Source: Hyphomicrobiales bacterium
GTDB lineage: Bacteria > Pseudomonadota > Alphaproteobacteria > Rhizobiales > Rhizobiaceae
Length of the DNA stretch: 64,000 bases
Assembly (NCBI GenBank): GCA_900472295.1
Contig: UCIA01000030.1
Location: forward strand, 201,940 to 265,939
Direction of reading: 5' to 3'
Shown here: piece by piece, positions 8,705 through 17,070 of the stretch
Layout of the letters: each line of letters begins with the position of its first letter
Position numbering within the stretch: position 1 is the stretch's first letter
The notes under the pieces: generated by a model
Seen by the model: only the letters and a program-made list of their open reading frames with translations
Databases searched by the model: none
Told to the model about the DNA's origin: nothing
Program-made: the position numbers and the translations under genes

Positions 8705-9652
8705 ATGGCCATTGCATTCACCTTTCCGGGACAGGGCAGCCAGGCTGTCGGCATGGGCAAGGACCTTGCGGACGCTTTCCCTGAAGCGCGAAAAGTCTTC
8801 GAGGAAGTCGATGATGCGCTGGGCGAGAATCTGTCGAAATTGATCTGGGAAGGTCCGGAAGAGACGCTGACGCTAACCGCGAACGCCCAGCCGGCGCTGA
8901 TGGCGGTGTCGCTGGCCGCGGTCCGTGCGCTGGAAGCGCGCGGCTTTTCGCTGAAGGGCAAGGTGGCATACGTTGCCGGCCATTCGCTCGGCGAATACTC
9001 CGCCCTTGCCGCCGCCGGCTTCGTTTCGGTCGCCGATGCCGCCCGGCTGCTGCGCATCCGCGGCAACGCCATGCAGGCGGCGGTGCCGGCCGGCGAGGGC
9101 GCCATGGCGGCGATCATCGGACTGGAACAGGCCGATGTCGAAGCTGCTTGCACCGAGGCCGCAACAGGCTCCGGCAAGGTCTGCCAGATCGCCAACGACA
9201 ATGGCGGCGGCCAGCTGGTGATTTCCGGCGCCAAGGCGGCGGTGGAACTCGCTGCGAAGCTGTGCACCGAAAAGGGCGCCAAGCGCGCGCTGATGCTGCA
9301 GGTCTCCGCCCCCTTCCATTCCGCGCTGATGGCGCCGGCGGCAAATGTCATGCGCGAGGCGCTGGCCGGGGTGACCAAGCATGCGCCGGTGGTTCCTGTC
9401 GTCTCCAACGTCACCGTGACCCCGACCATCGATCCCGACGAGATCGCGCGGCGCCTGGTCGAGCAGATAACCGGTCGCGTGCGCTGGCGCGAAACGGTGG
9501 AGTGGTTCGGCGCCAATGGCGTTACAACACTTTACGAGATCGGCGCCGGCAAGGTGCTGTCGGGCCTGGCGCGGCGCATCAACCGCGACATCGCTACATC
9601 GGCAGTCGGCACCCCAGCCGATGTCGAGGCGGCGCTGGCTGCGCTTGCATAA
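8705..9652 (+). CDS. fabD: Malonyl-CoA:ACP transacylase
   Basis: Loads malonate onto acyl carrier protein for type II fatty-acid synthesis in the cytosol. The 315-residue protein shows FPGQGSQ near residue 8, the nucleophile elbow GHSLGEYSAL (serine near 94) and the catalytic histidine in APFHSALM near 200. GGAGAG precedes the ATG. It starts the fabD-fabG-acpP-fabF cluster, a standard arrangement. Confidence 0.97.
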   Translation: MAIAFTFPGQGSQAVGMGKDLADAFPEARKVFEEVDDALGENLSKLIWEGPEETLTLTANAQPALMAVSLAAVRALEARGFSLKGKVAYVAGHSLGEYSALAAAGFVSVADAARLLRIRGNAMQAAVPAGEGAMAAIIGLEQADVEAACTEAATGSGKVCQIANDNGGGQLVISGAKAAVELAAKLCTEKGAKRALMLQVSAPFHSALMAPAANVMREALAGVTKHAPVVPVVSNVTVTPTIDPDEIARRLVEQITGRVRWRETVEWFGANGVTTLYEIGAGKVLSGLARRINRDIATSAVGTPADVEAALAALA

Positions 9653-9711
9653 TCCACTGGCGATTTGACCCCTCCCGTGGGAAGGGTGTTCTCTCAGATC
9701 AGGAGACGAAA

Positions 9712-10449
9712 ATGTTCGAACTGACCGGCCGCAAGGCGCTTGTCACCGGCGCATCGGGAGGCATTGGCGAGGCGATTGCCCGGGTGCTGCATGCGCAAGG
9801 CGCCATTGTCGGCCTGCATGGCACCCGCATCGAGAAACTGGAGGCCCTGGCCGGCGAACTCGGCGACCGGGTAAAGCTGTTTCCGGCTAACCTGTCGAAC
9901 CGCGACGAGGTCAAGGCGCTTGGACAGAAAGCGGAAGCCGAACTCGAAGGCGTCGACATCCTGGTCAACAATGCCGGCATCACCAAGGACGGCCTGTTCG
10001 TGCGCATGTCGGACGCCGACTGGGATTCGGTGATGGAAGTGAACCTCACCGCCGTGTTCCGGCTGACCCGCGAACTCACCCATCCGATGATGCGCCGCCG
10101 CCACGGACGCATCATCAACATCACCTCGGTGGTCGGTGTCACCGGCAATCCCGGCCAGACCAATTACTGCGCCACCAAGGCGGGCATGATCGGCTTTTCC
10201 AAGTCGCTGGCGCAGGAGATCGCCACCCGCAACATCACCGTCAACTGCGTCGCCCCGGGCTTCATCGAATCGGCCATGACCGGCAAGCTCAACGACAAGC
10301 AGAAAGACGCGATCATGGCGGCGATCCCGACGCGCCGCATGGGCACAAGTGTTGAAGTGGCGTCGGCCGTCGCCTATCTCGCGTCCAACGAGGCCGCCTA
10401 CGTCACCGGCCAGACCATCCATGTCAACGGCGGCATGGCGATGATCTGA
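9712..10449 (+). CDS. fabG: 3-oxoacyl-ACP reductase
   Basis: NADPH-dependent SDR that reduces beta-ketoacyl-ACP in each elongation cycle. Nucleotide-binding TGASGGIGEA is near residue 12, the NNAGIT motif near 85, and the YCATKAG active site (Tyr, Lys) near 150. It ends in the FabG-type VTGQTIHVNGGMAMI. The ATG at 9712 follows AGGAGACGAA and gives 245 residues, the family norm. It lies 59 bp after fabD. Confidence 0.97.
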   Translation: MFELTGRKALVTGASGGIGEAIARVLHAQGAIVGLHGTRIEKLEALAGELGDRVKLFPANLSNRDEVKALGQKAEAELEGVDILVNNAGITKDGLFVRMSDADWDSVMEVNLTAVFRLTRELTHPMMRRRHGRIINITSVVGVTGNPGQTNYCATKAGMIGFSKSLAQEIATRNITVNCVAPGFIESAMTGKLNDKQKDAIMAAIPTRRMGTSVEVASAVAYLASNEAAYVTGQTIHVNGGMAMI

Positions 10450-10669
10450 CGAGATATGGCCGGGCTAGGACAAGACATCGCCGGCTTGTGAAAAGAGACC
10501 ATTTCGCCTTGGACCTTAGCCATTTTTCGTGTAATGCGGCCCGCAACCCGGCGGTTCGGGCAAAAACCGGTCCGGCATGTTGCGTTTCCGGCAGGACCAT
10601 CTTTCAGCTTGATTAGCGGCATTCTGCCCGCTAACGAAGACAGACAACCAAAAGACGAGGATGCCCCAA

Positions 10670-10906
10670 ATGAGTGACACCGCAGAGCGCGTCAAGAAGA
10701 TCGTCATCGAACATCTTGGCGTCGATGCCGACAAGGTGACGGAGCAGGCGAGCTTCATCGATGATCTGGGCGCGGACAGCCTCGACACGGTCGAACTCGT
10801 CATGGCGTTCGAAGAAGAGTTCGGCGTCGAGATTCCGGACGATGCGGCCGAGACCATCCTGACGGTCGGCGATGCCGTGAAGTACATCGACAAGGCTTCG
10901 GCCTGA
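10670..10906 (+). CDS. acpP: Acyl carrier protein
   Basis: Acidic 78-residue carrier of growing acyl chains. The phosphopantetheine attachment serine is Ser37 in DDLGADSLDTVEL. The ATG at 10670 gives the standard MSDTAERVKK start. An in-frame ATG 9 bases upstream would add MPQ only. A small stem (TTAGCGG / CCGCTAA, 10613-10634) sits in its leader. It is highly expressed in relatives, and the 220-bp gap from fabG allows an own promoter. Confidence 0.98.
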   Translation: MSDTAERVKKIVIEHLGVDADKVTEQASFIDDLGADSLDTVELVMAFEEEFGVEIPDDAAETILTVGDAVKYIDKASA

Positions 10907-10940
10907 CGCTATCCGCAGTCATCACCGGGGAGGACCTGCG

Positions 10941-12203
10941 ATGAGGCGTGTCGTCGTCACGGGCCTTGGCCTGGTTTCGCCGTTCGGCATGGGCTTCGAG
11001 CACAGCTGGAAGGAACTGCTGACCGGCCGCAGCGCTGCCAAGCGCGTCACCGAGTTCGAAGTGGAAGATCTTGCCTGTAAGATCGCCCACGTCATTCCAC
11101 GCGGTGACGGCACCAACGGCACGCTCAATCCCGAAGCCGTGCTTGAGCCCAAGGAACTGCGCAAGATCGGCGACTTCATCCTTTACGGGATAGCGGCCGC
11201 CGACGAAGCGCTTAAGGATTCCGGCTGGGAGCCGAGCAACGAAGCCGAGCGCTGCGCCACCGGCGTCATGATCGGCTCTGGCATTGGCGGCCTCGAAGGC
11301 ATCGCCGAGAACGCGATCATCCTGAAAGAGCGCGGTCCGCGCCGCATCAGCCCGTTCTTCATTCCCGGCAACATCATCAATCTTGTGTCCGGCCAGGTGT
11401 CGATCCGGCACGGCCTGAAAGGCCCAAACCACGCCGTCGTCACAGCCTGCTCGACCGGCGCGCACGCCATTGGCGATGCCGCCCGGCTGATCATCTTCGG
11501 CGATGCCGACGTGATGCTGGCCGGCGGCGCGGAATCGCCGGTGACCAGGCTTTCGCTTGCCGGCTTTGCTGCTTGCCGGGCGCTGTCCACCGACCGCAAC
11601 GACACGCCTGAAAAGGCCTCGCGTCCCTATGACCGCGACCGCGACGGCTTCGTCATGGGCGAGGGCGCCGGCGTCGTGGTGTTGGAAGAACTCGAGCACG
11701 CCAAGGCGCGCGGCGCCAAGATCTATGCCGAGGTCACCGGCTACGGCCTGACCGGCGACGCCTATCACATCACCGCACCGGCCGAAGACGGCGACGGCGC
11801 TTTCCGCTGCATGACGGCGGCGCTGAACCGGGCCAAGCTGACGCCCGCCGACATCGACTACATCAACGCGCACGGCACCTCGACCATGGCCGATACGATC
11901 GAGCTCGGCGCTGTCGAACGGCTGGTCGGTAACGCCGCCTCGAAGATCTCGATGTCGTCTACCAAGTCGTCGATCGGCCATCTCCTTGGCGCCGCCGGTG
12001 CGGCCGAGGCGATCTTTTCGATCCTCGCCATCCGCGACAACATCGCGCCGGCCACCATCAACCTTGAGAATCCGGAACGCGAAACCGCGATCGATCTGGT
12101 ACCCAACACGCCACGGGCCCGCCAGATCGACGTGGCATTGTCCAACTCCTTCGGCTTTGGCGGCACCAACGCTTCGCTGGTCTTCCAGCGTTATATCGGC
12201 TGA
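10941..12203 (+). CDS. fabF: 3-oxoacyl-ACP synthase II
   Basis: Condensing enzyme extending acyl-ACP with malonyl-ACP. The 420-residue thiolase-fold protein has the catalytic triad Cys in VTACSTGAHAIGDA (near 169), His in NAHGTSTMADTIE (near 310) and His in SSIGHLLGAAGA (near 346). It ends in the family NSFGFGGTNASLVF. It starts 34 bp after acpP and is probably cotranscribed with it. Confidence 0.97.
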   Translation: MRRVVVTGLGLVSPFGMGFEHSWKELLTGRSAAKRVTEFEVEDLACKIAHVIPRGDGTNGTLNPEAVLEPKELRKIGDFILYGIAAADEALKDSGWEPSNEAERCATGVMIGSGIGGLEGIAENAIILKERGPRRISPFFIPGNIINLVSGQVSIRHGLKGPNHAVVTACSTGAHAIGDAARLIIFGDADVMLAGGAESPVTRLSLAGFAACRALSTDRNDTPEKASRPYDRDRDGFVMGEGAGVVVLEELEHAKARGAKIYAEVTGYGLTGDAYHITAPAEDGDGAFRCMTAALNRAKLTPADIDYINAHGTSTMADTIELGAVERLVGNAASKISMSSTKSSIGHLLGAAGAAEAIFSILAIRDNIAPATINLENPERETAIDLVPNTPRARQIDVALSNSFGFGGTNASLVFQRYIG

Positions 12204-12251
12204 TTGCGGTATCGACCGGCGCGCCAGCGGTCTGTCGTCAATTTTGCCATA

Positions 12252-12339
12252 TTCAAGCCTACTCTGCCGCTGGGGATTCGTCGCATCGGCCTGAAAACCG
12301 AAGGCGCTTTTTTAGAAAAGCACGATGCGTAGGCTTGAA
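12252..12339 (+). ncRNA. Candidate structured RNA between fabF and mltG
   Basis: Eleven-base arms TTCAAGCCTAC (12252-12262) and GTAGGCTTGAA (12329-12339) are perfectly complementary. Nested inside, CGCATCG (12282-12288) pairs with CGATGCG (12323-12329). Within that lie two small hairpins, GCCT/AGGC (12289-12305) and CTTTT/AAAAG (12307-12320). A further hairpin, GCGTCC/GGACGC, follows at 12357-12372. It could be a leader element of mltG or a small RNA. No known family is recognised and expression is unproven. Confidence 0.4.
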
Positions 12340-12406
12340 ATGTTAGGGCACGCTATGCGTCCAGCCGGACGCTTGGTCGCTCTAAGAGATCAGATGGTAG
12401 GGCGCT

Positions 12407-13648
12407 ATGAACACCAATCCGGGCGGCAGCGGACAATTCGGACAAAACCAGACCGGCCCGATCGTGCCGAAGACGGCGGCTGAGGCCTTGCGGCCGGAAG
12501 CCGGCACGCCGCCGCCGAAACGTTCGCGCGCTTCGCGCAGCCAGGTCGTCGTGTTCATGAACTTCGTCATCTCTTCTGTGATGCTGATGGTTCTGGCAGC
12601 GGGCGTTTCGCTCTATTTTGGCAAGCAGGCATTCAACGATCCTGGCCCGTCGGCCAATGGCGACACCTTCCTGGTCAAGCCGAGCACCGGCGTCCAGGAT
12701 ATTGCCGACCAGCTCGAACGGCGTGGATTGATCAGCGACGCCCGCATCTTCCGCATTGGCGTGCGCGTCTACGGCAATGATTCAGCGCTGAAGGCTGGCG
12801 AATACCAGATCAAGCCGCGCGCCTCCATGCGCGACATCATGGAGCTTCTGAAGAGCGGCAAGTCGGTGATGTATTCGCTGACCATTCCCGAGGGCCTGAC
12901 GGTCGAGCAGGCGCTGCAACGCGTCGCCGAGCAGGATGCGCTGACCGGCGACATGCCCGCGACCATGCCGGTCGAGGGCAGCCTCGCCACCGACACGTTG
13001 CGCTTCACCCGCGGCGCCACCCGCCAGCAGATGATCGACAAGCTGCTCGCCGACCAGAAGAAGCTGGTCGACGAGGTCTGGAAGCGGCGTACGTCCGACC
13101 TGCCTTTGGCCAATGTCGAGGACTTCGTCACTTTGGCTTCGATCGTCGAAAAGGAAACCGGCAGGGGTGATGAGCGATCGCGTGTCGCTGCCGTCTTCCT
13201 CAATCGGTTGGCCAAGGGCATGCGGCTGCAGTCGGACCCGACCATCATCTACGGCCTGTTTGGCGGCAAGGGCAAACCGGCCGATCGGCCGATCTACCAG
13301 TCGGACATCCAGAAGCAGACGCCCTACAACACCTATCTGATCAACGGCTTGCCGCCGACGCCGATCGCCAATCCCGGCCGTGCCGCGCTCGAAGCCGTCG
13401 CCAATCCGTCGAAGACCGACGATCTCTATTTCGTCGCCGACGGCACCGGCGGCCATGTCTTTGCCACCACACTTGCCGAGCACAATGAGAACGTCGCCCG
13501 CTACCGGGCAATGCAGAAAAAGCAGGCTGAAGACGCCGCCAAGGGCGCCAAGACCCCGGGCCAGACCGATGCGCCGGCCGATGGCGATGCCAGTGGCGAT
13601 GCCGGCGATAGCGGTGATGCCGGTGGCGATGCGGGAGCCGCCCAGTAA
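12407..13648 (+). CDS. mltG: Endolytic murein transglycosylase
   Basis: Inner-membrane lytic transglycosylase thought to release nascent glycan strands. A cytosolic N-terminus of about 45 residues is followed by one membrane helix (FVISSVMLMVLAAGVSLYF) and a LysM-like region (TFLVKPSTGVQDIADQL). The YceG catalytic domain has the conserved glutamate in ASIVEKETG near residue 249 and SDPTIIYGL. A Gly/Asp/Ala low-complexity tail follows residue 385. The 413-residue length is normal for rhizobia. It sits between fabF and yicC, a conserved position. Confidence 0.94.
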   Translation: MNTNPGGSGQFGQNQTGPIVPKTAAEALRPEAGTPPPKRSRASRSQVVVFMNFVISSVMLMVLAAGVSLYFGKQAFNDPGPSANGDTFLVKPSTGVQDIADQLERRGLISDARIFRIGVRVYGNDSALKAGEYQIKPRASMRDIMELLKSGKSVMYSLTIPEGLTVEQALQRVAEQDALTGDMPATMPVEGSLATDTLRFTRGATRQQMIDKLLADQKKLVDEVWKRRTSDLPLANVEDFVTLASIVEKETGRGDERSRVAAVFLNRLAKGMRLQSDPTIIYGLFGGKGKPADRPIYQSDIQKQTPYNTYLINGLPPTPIANPGRAALEAVANPSKTDDLYFVADGTGGHVFATTLAEHNENVARYRAMQKKQAEDAAKGAKTPGQTDAPADGDASGDAGDSGDAGGDAGAAQ

Positions 13649-13680
13649 CGGTTCGGCAATTTTCAAAGGTATGACCTTGT

Positions 13681-13702
13681 GCATCGCCAACACAGGCGAT
13701 GC
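13681..13702 (+). other. Hairpin downstream of mltG
   Basis: Perfect 8-base arms GCATCGCC / GGCGATGC with a 6-base loop. It lies 32 bp after the mltG stop and is not followed by a T-run, so it may protect or pause the transcript rather than terminate it. Confidence 0.4.
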
Positions 13703-13847
13703 GCTGCTGCTTTGAACGTGCAGCACGGTTCGAAGAGCCTTCGGCCCATACGCCGATGCCGTGATCTCAGCCTCACTCGATTTCGCTCTTGGGATCAGGC
13801 ACCGCGGGATCAAAACGACACCGGAAATCAACACCTTGCCGGTATTG

Positions 13848-13903
13848 CGATTCTGACATTCGCGCTGCCCGTGATATCGAACGCAGGCGATATCTCAGAA
13901 TCG
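13848..13903 (+). promoter_or_regulatory. Folded leader upstream of yicC
   Basis: CGATTCTGA (13848-13856) pairs with TCAGAATCG (13895-13903). Directly stacked on the 3' side, GATATC (13873-13878) pairs with GATATC (13889-13894) over a 10-base loop, leaving a 16-base bulge on the 5' side. The stem ends 27 bases before the yicC start codon and just before its GGGGG ribosome-binding site, so it could influence yicC translation. Confidence 0.4.
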
Positions 13904-13930
13904 GGACATCAGGGGGACACGAGCCGCATC

Positions 13931-14821
13931 ATGAATTTGCAGAGCATGACCGGATTTGCACGCGCCGTTGCCGAACAGGACGGCGCCTCGATCGCCTGGG
14001 AGGTCAAGTCGGTCAACGGCAAGAGCGTCGAGGTCAGGCTGCGGCTGCCGCAAGGTTTCGAGCGGCTGGAACCGGCCGTCCGCCAGACGCTGCAGAAGCG
14101 CTTTTCGCGCGGCAATTTCCAGGCGACGCTGACCGTCGGCCGCGCTGCCGGCCAGCAGGTGCAGCCGGTGGTCAACGAGGCTTTCCTTAGGGATCTCGCC
14201 GGCTTGGCCAAGCGGCTGCAGGAGCAGTTCGGTGCTTCCCCGGCAACCGCCGACGGTCTGCTTTCGCTGCGCGGTGTGCTCGATATCCCGGAAACCAGCG
14301 AAACCGAAGAGGTGCGGGCAGCGCTCGACGCGGCGATCCTGTCGGCGCTGGAGGCGGCGCTGACCGGGCTCGAGCAGGCGCGCCAGAGCGAGGGTGAAGC
14401 GCTGCATCAGCTGCTTTCCGGCCACATCGACGCCATCGAGACGCTGACGCTCAAGGCCGAGGCCGACCCGTCGCGCGAGCCGGCGGCAATCCGCGAGCGG
14501 ATCGCCGAGCAGGTGCGGCTGTTGCTGGATGCGTCGGCCAATCTCGACGCCGGCCGGCTGCACATGGAGGCGGCGTTCCTCGCCACCAAGGCCGACATCC
14601 GCGAAGAGATCGACCGGTTGAAGACGCATGTGGCGTCGGGCCGGGCGCTGCTGGCAAATGGCGGCGCCATTGGCCGCAAGCTCGATTTTCTGGCGCAGGA
14701 ATTCAACCGCGAATCGAATACGCTGTGTTCGAAGTCGAACGCTGCTGCTGTCACCGCCATCGGGCTGGAACTCAAGGCGGTGGTCGACCAGTTTCGCGAA
14801 CAGGTCCAGAATCTGGAGTAG
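13931..14821 (+). CDS. YicC/YloC family endoribonuclease
   Basis: Member of the YicC family, recently tied to endoribonuclease activity and small-RNA turnover. The N-terminal block SMTGFARA and VKSVNGKSVEVRLRLP, and the C-terminal DUF1732 block ending in KLDFLAQEFNRESNTLCSKS, are diagnostic. The ATG at 13931 gives 296 residues, the usual length. It lies 5 bp before gmk, so the two are cotranscribed, as in many proteobacteria. The folded leader upstream is noted separately. Confidence 0.92.
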   Translation: MNLQSMTGFARAVAEQDGASIAWEVKSVNGKSVEVRLRLPQGFERLEPAVRQTLQKRFSRGNFQATLTVGRAAGQQVQPVVNEAFLRDLAGLAKRLQEQFGASPATADGLLSLRGVLDIPETSETEEVRAALDAAILSALEAALTGLEQARQSEGEALHQLLSGHIDAIETLTLKAEADPSREPAAIRERIAEQVRLLLDASANLDAGRLHMEAAFLATKADIREEIDRLKTHVASGRALLANGGAIGRKLDFLAQEFNRESNTLCSKSNAAAVTAIGLELKAVVDQFREQVQNLE

Positions 14822-14826
14822 CCCGA

Positions 14827-15501
14827 ATGGGTGCCAACGAGCCAATGGTTGCCAGGGATCTGGGGGCCCGCATTCGCCGCCGCGGGCTGATGCTGGTCCT
14901 GTCGTCGCCGTCCGGCGCCGGCAAGTCGACGATCGCGCGCAACCTGCTGGAAAGCGATGGCAGCCTGGAACTGTCGGTCTCGGTCACCACCAGGCCGCGC
15001 CGCGGCTCGGAGATCGAAGGCGTGCACTATCACTTCCGCACCATGCGCGATTTCGAACGGCTGCGCGATTCCGACGCGTTGCTCGAATGGGCCGAGGTAC
15101 ACGGCAATTGCTATGCGACGCCGCGCGAGCCGGCCGAACTGGCGTTGGCGCAAGGCCGCGACATGCTGTTCGACATCGACTGGCAAGGCGCCCAGCAGCT
15201 CAAGGAGAAGATGCGCGCCGACATCGTCTCGATCTTCATCCTGCCGCCATCGATGAAGGAACTGAAGGCGCGCCTGAAGCGCCGCGCCGAGGACCAGGAA
15301 GCTGTGATCGAGACGCGACTTAAGAACGCCCGCAACGAGATCGAACACTGGAAGGAATACGACTTCGTCATCGTCAACGACGATCTCGACCGCGCCTTCG
15401 CCGAAGTGCGCGGGATTGTGACCGCAGAGCGGCTTCGGCGCGACAGGCGGCCCGGGCTGTTCGATTTCGTCTCGGGGTTGCTGGACGAAAAGACGGAATG
15501 A
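14827..15501 (+). CDS. gmk: Guanylate kinase
   Basis: Phosphorylates GMP to GDP with ATP. The P-loop SSPSGAGKST lies at residues 26-35 after an N-terminal extension of about 20 residues. The GMP-binding stretch TRPRRGSEIEGVHYHF and the DIDWQGAQQLKEK segment follow. The ATG at 14827 begins 5 bp after the yicC stop and yields 224 residues. It is the last gene of the plus-strand run. Confidence 0.97.
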   Translation: MGANEPMVARDLGARIRRRGLMLVLSSPSGAGKSTIARNLLESDGSLELSVSVTTRPRRGSEIEGVHYHFRTMRDFERLRDSDALLEWAEVHGNCYATPREPAELALAQGRDMLFDIDWQGAQQLKEKMRADIVSIFILPPSMKELKARLKRRAEDQEAVIETRLKNARNEIEHWKEYDFVIVNDDLDRAFAEVRGIVTAERLRRDRRPGLFDFVSGLLDEKTE

Positions 15502-15537
15502 GACGGTAGCTCTTCCACCGCTGGTGATCTGGTCAAA

Positions 15538-15831
15538 TCAGCTGTCTGGAAGATCGTCCGGCCAACGCTGCGCTCCGTGAAGCACGCGCAGGATTCGGAT
15601 CGTGTTGTCGGTCAACTGATAGGCTGCAACGTAAGGTGTGCCGACGATGACAAGCTCTCGGGTCCCTGCAAGCCTTCCGGTCCGGCCGCTTTGGGGAAAG
15701 TCGCTAAGACGGCTGATCGCGGCGACGATCCGCTCATCAATGGCGATCGCGGCAGTAGGGTTGTCAGCCTCGATATGCGTGAAGATGCCATCGCGATCTG
15801 AAAGTGCGAATGGCGACCAGACGATCTTCAA
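15538..15831 (-). CDS. RelE/ParE family toxin
   Basis: Toxin of a type II toxin-antitoxin pair, 97 residues. The ParE-like order is visible: WSPFALSDRDGIFTHIEADNP, then LSDFPQSGRTGRLAGTRELVI, then YVAAYQLTDNTIRILRVLHGAQRWP. ParE relatives poison DNA gyrase and RelE relatives cleave mRNA. The TGTRELVI and HGAQRWP features favour the ParE side. Its ATG overlaps the stop of the antitoxin gene by four bases (ATGA), so it is made after the antitoxin. Confidence 0.88.
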   Translation of the reverse strand: MKIVWSPFALSDRDGIFTHIEADNPTAAIAIDERIVAAISRLSDFPQSGRTGRLAGTRELVIVGTPYVAAYQLTDNTIRILRVLHGAQRWPDDLPDS

Positions 15832-16136
15832 GGTTTAGGTTCACCAGCTGCGCGCCGCGCCGCGGCCCGCCTCTCGGCAAAATGCGTCTCGACTTGATCG
15901 TCGGGAATGTCGGGTCGGGTATCGTCTAGCGCTTCGCGCACCTTGGCGCGAAACCACAAATCATACGCCTCGTTGTTTGTGACGAGATCGATGGGCAGCG
16001 CACCCTCGTTGGCGGTGCGGGTGAGCAATATACGCACCACATCGGAGACTGTCAGTCCCATGCTTTCGAGCACCGCCGAAGCCCGATCCCGGATGTCGGC
16101 GTCGATACGCGTCTGGACCAGTGCGTTTGCGGGCAT
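15828..16136 (-). CDS. RelB/DinJ family antitoxin
   Basis: Antitoxin of the pair, 102 residues. The ribbon-helix-helix N-terminus (ALVQTRIDADIRDRASAVLE, then GLTVSDVVRILLTR) should bind the operon's own promoter, and the C-terminus wraps the toxin. The ATG at 16136 is preceded by AAGGAG at ideal spacing, so the more upstream in-frame ATG at 16157 was not used. It precedes the toxin gene with overlap. Confidence 0.88.
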   Translation of the reverse strand: MPANALVQTRIDADIRDRASAVLESMGLTVSDVVRILLTRTANEGALPIDLVTNNEAYDLWFRAKVREALDDTRPDIPDDQVETHFAERRAAARRAAGEPKP

Positions 16137-16223
16137 GGCGATCTCCTTCGACGTCAATGTAATTCATTTGCATGACGATGACCAGTGCACCTTTGCTTTA
16201 TCCCCGTAAACGGGAGAAAGGAA

Positions 16224-17060
16224 CTATACCGCGTTCGTCAGTCGCACGAATTCCTCGACGCTGAGCGTCTCCGCACGCCTTGTCGGGTCGATGCCCGCGC
16301 GCATCAGCAGCGCCTCGCCTCCCAGGCTCTTCACGCTCTGCCGCAGCATCTTGCGGCGCTGGCCGAAGGCAGCTTCGGTGACGCGGCCGAGTTTCTTCAC
16401 ATCCGTTGCCAGCGGGATGGCACGAGGCACCAGATGCACCACCGAGGACGTCACCTTGGGTGGCGGCGTGAACGCTTGCGGCGGCACGTCGAAGGCGATC
16501 CTCGCCTCGGTGCGCCAGCCGGCCAGCACGCCGAGCCGGCCATAGGCGTCACCACCGGCGCCGGCGACAATGCGCTCGGCCACCTCGCGCTGGAACATCA
16601 GCGTCATCGATTGATAGAAGGGCGGCCAGTCGGCGACGGTCAGCCAGCGGATCAAAAGCTCGGTGCCGATATTATAGGGCAGGTTGGCGGCAATCCTCAC
16701 CGGACCGCCTTGCGACGCGGCATGGGCGAGGGCCGAAAAATCGGTCTTCAGCGCGTCGCCGCTGATCACTTCGAGCCGGCCCGGATAATGGTTGGAGACC
16801 TCGGCCAACGCCGCCAGGCAGCGCTCATCGCGCTCGATGGCGATGATGCGCCGGGCTCCGGCAGAGAGCAGCGCCCTGGTCAACCCGCCGGGTCCGGGGC
16901 CGACCTCGATCACCGTGCTGTCGCTAAGGTCGCCGGCGGCGCGCGCGATCTTGCCGGTCAAATTGAGGTCGAGCAGGAAATTCTGCCCAAGCGCCTTCTT
17001 CGCCTGCAATCCATGGCGCTCGATCACGTCGCGCAGCGGCGGCAGCCCGTCAATGCTCAT
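16224..17060 (-). CDS. rsmA: 16S rRNA (adenine1518-N6/adenine1519-N6)-dimethyltransferase
   Basis: Also called KsgA. It dimethylates two adjacent adenines in helix 45 of 16S rRNA late in 30S assembly. The start region KKALGQNFLLD, SAM motif IEVGPGPGGLTRALL near residue 55 and catalytic NLPYNIGTELL near 130 are present. The ATG at 17060 gives 278 residues (MSIDGLPPLRDVI), typical for the family. It lies 10 bp after pdxA and follows the order surA-like, pdxA, rsmA seen in many proteobacteria. Confidence 0.96.
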   Translation of the reverse strand: MSIDGLPPLRDVIERHGLQAKKALGQNFLLDLNLTGKIARAAGDLSDSTVIEVGPGPGGLTRALLSAGARRIIAIERDERCLAALAEVSNHYPGRLEVISGDALKTDFSALAHAASQGGPVRIAANLPYNIGTELLIRWLTVADWPPFYQSMTLMFQREVAERIVAGAGGDAYGRLGVLAGWRTEARIAFDVPPQAFTPPPKVTSSVVHLVPRAIPLATDVKKLGRVTEAAFGQRRKMLRQSVKSLGGEALLMRAGIDPTRRAETLSVEEFVRLTNAV

Positions 17061-17070
17061 GCTTTTGGGC

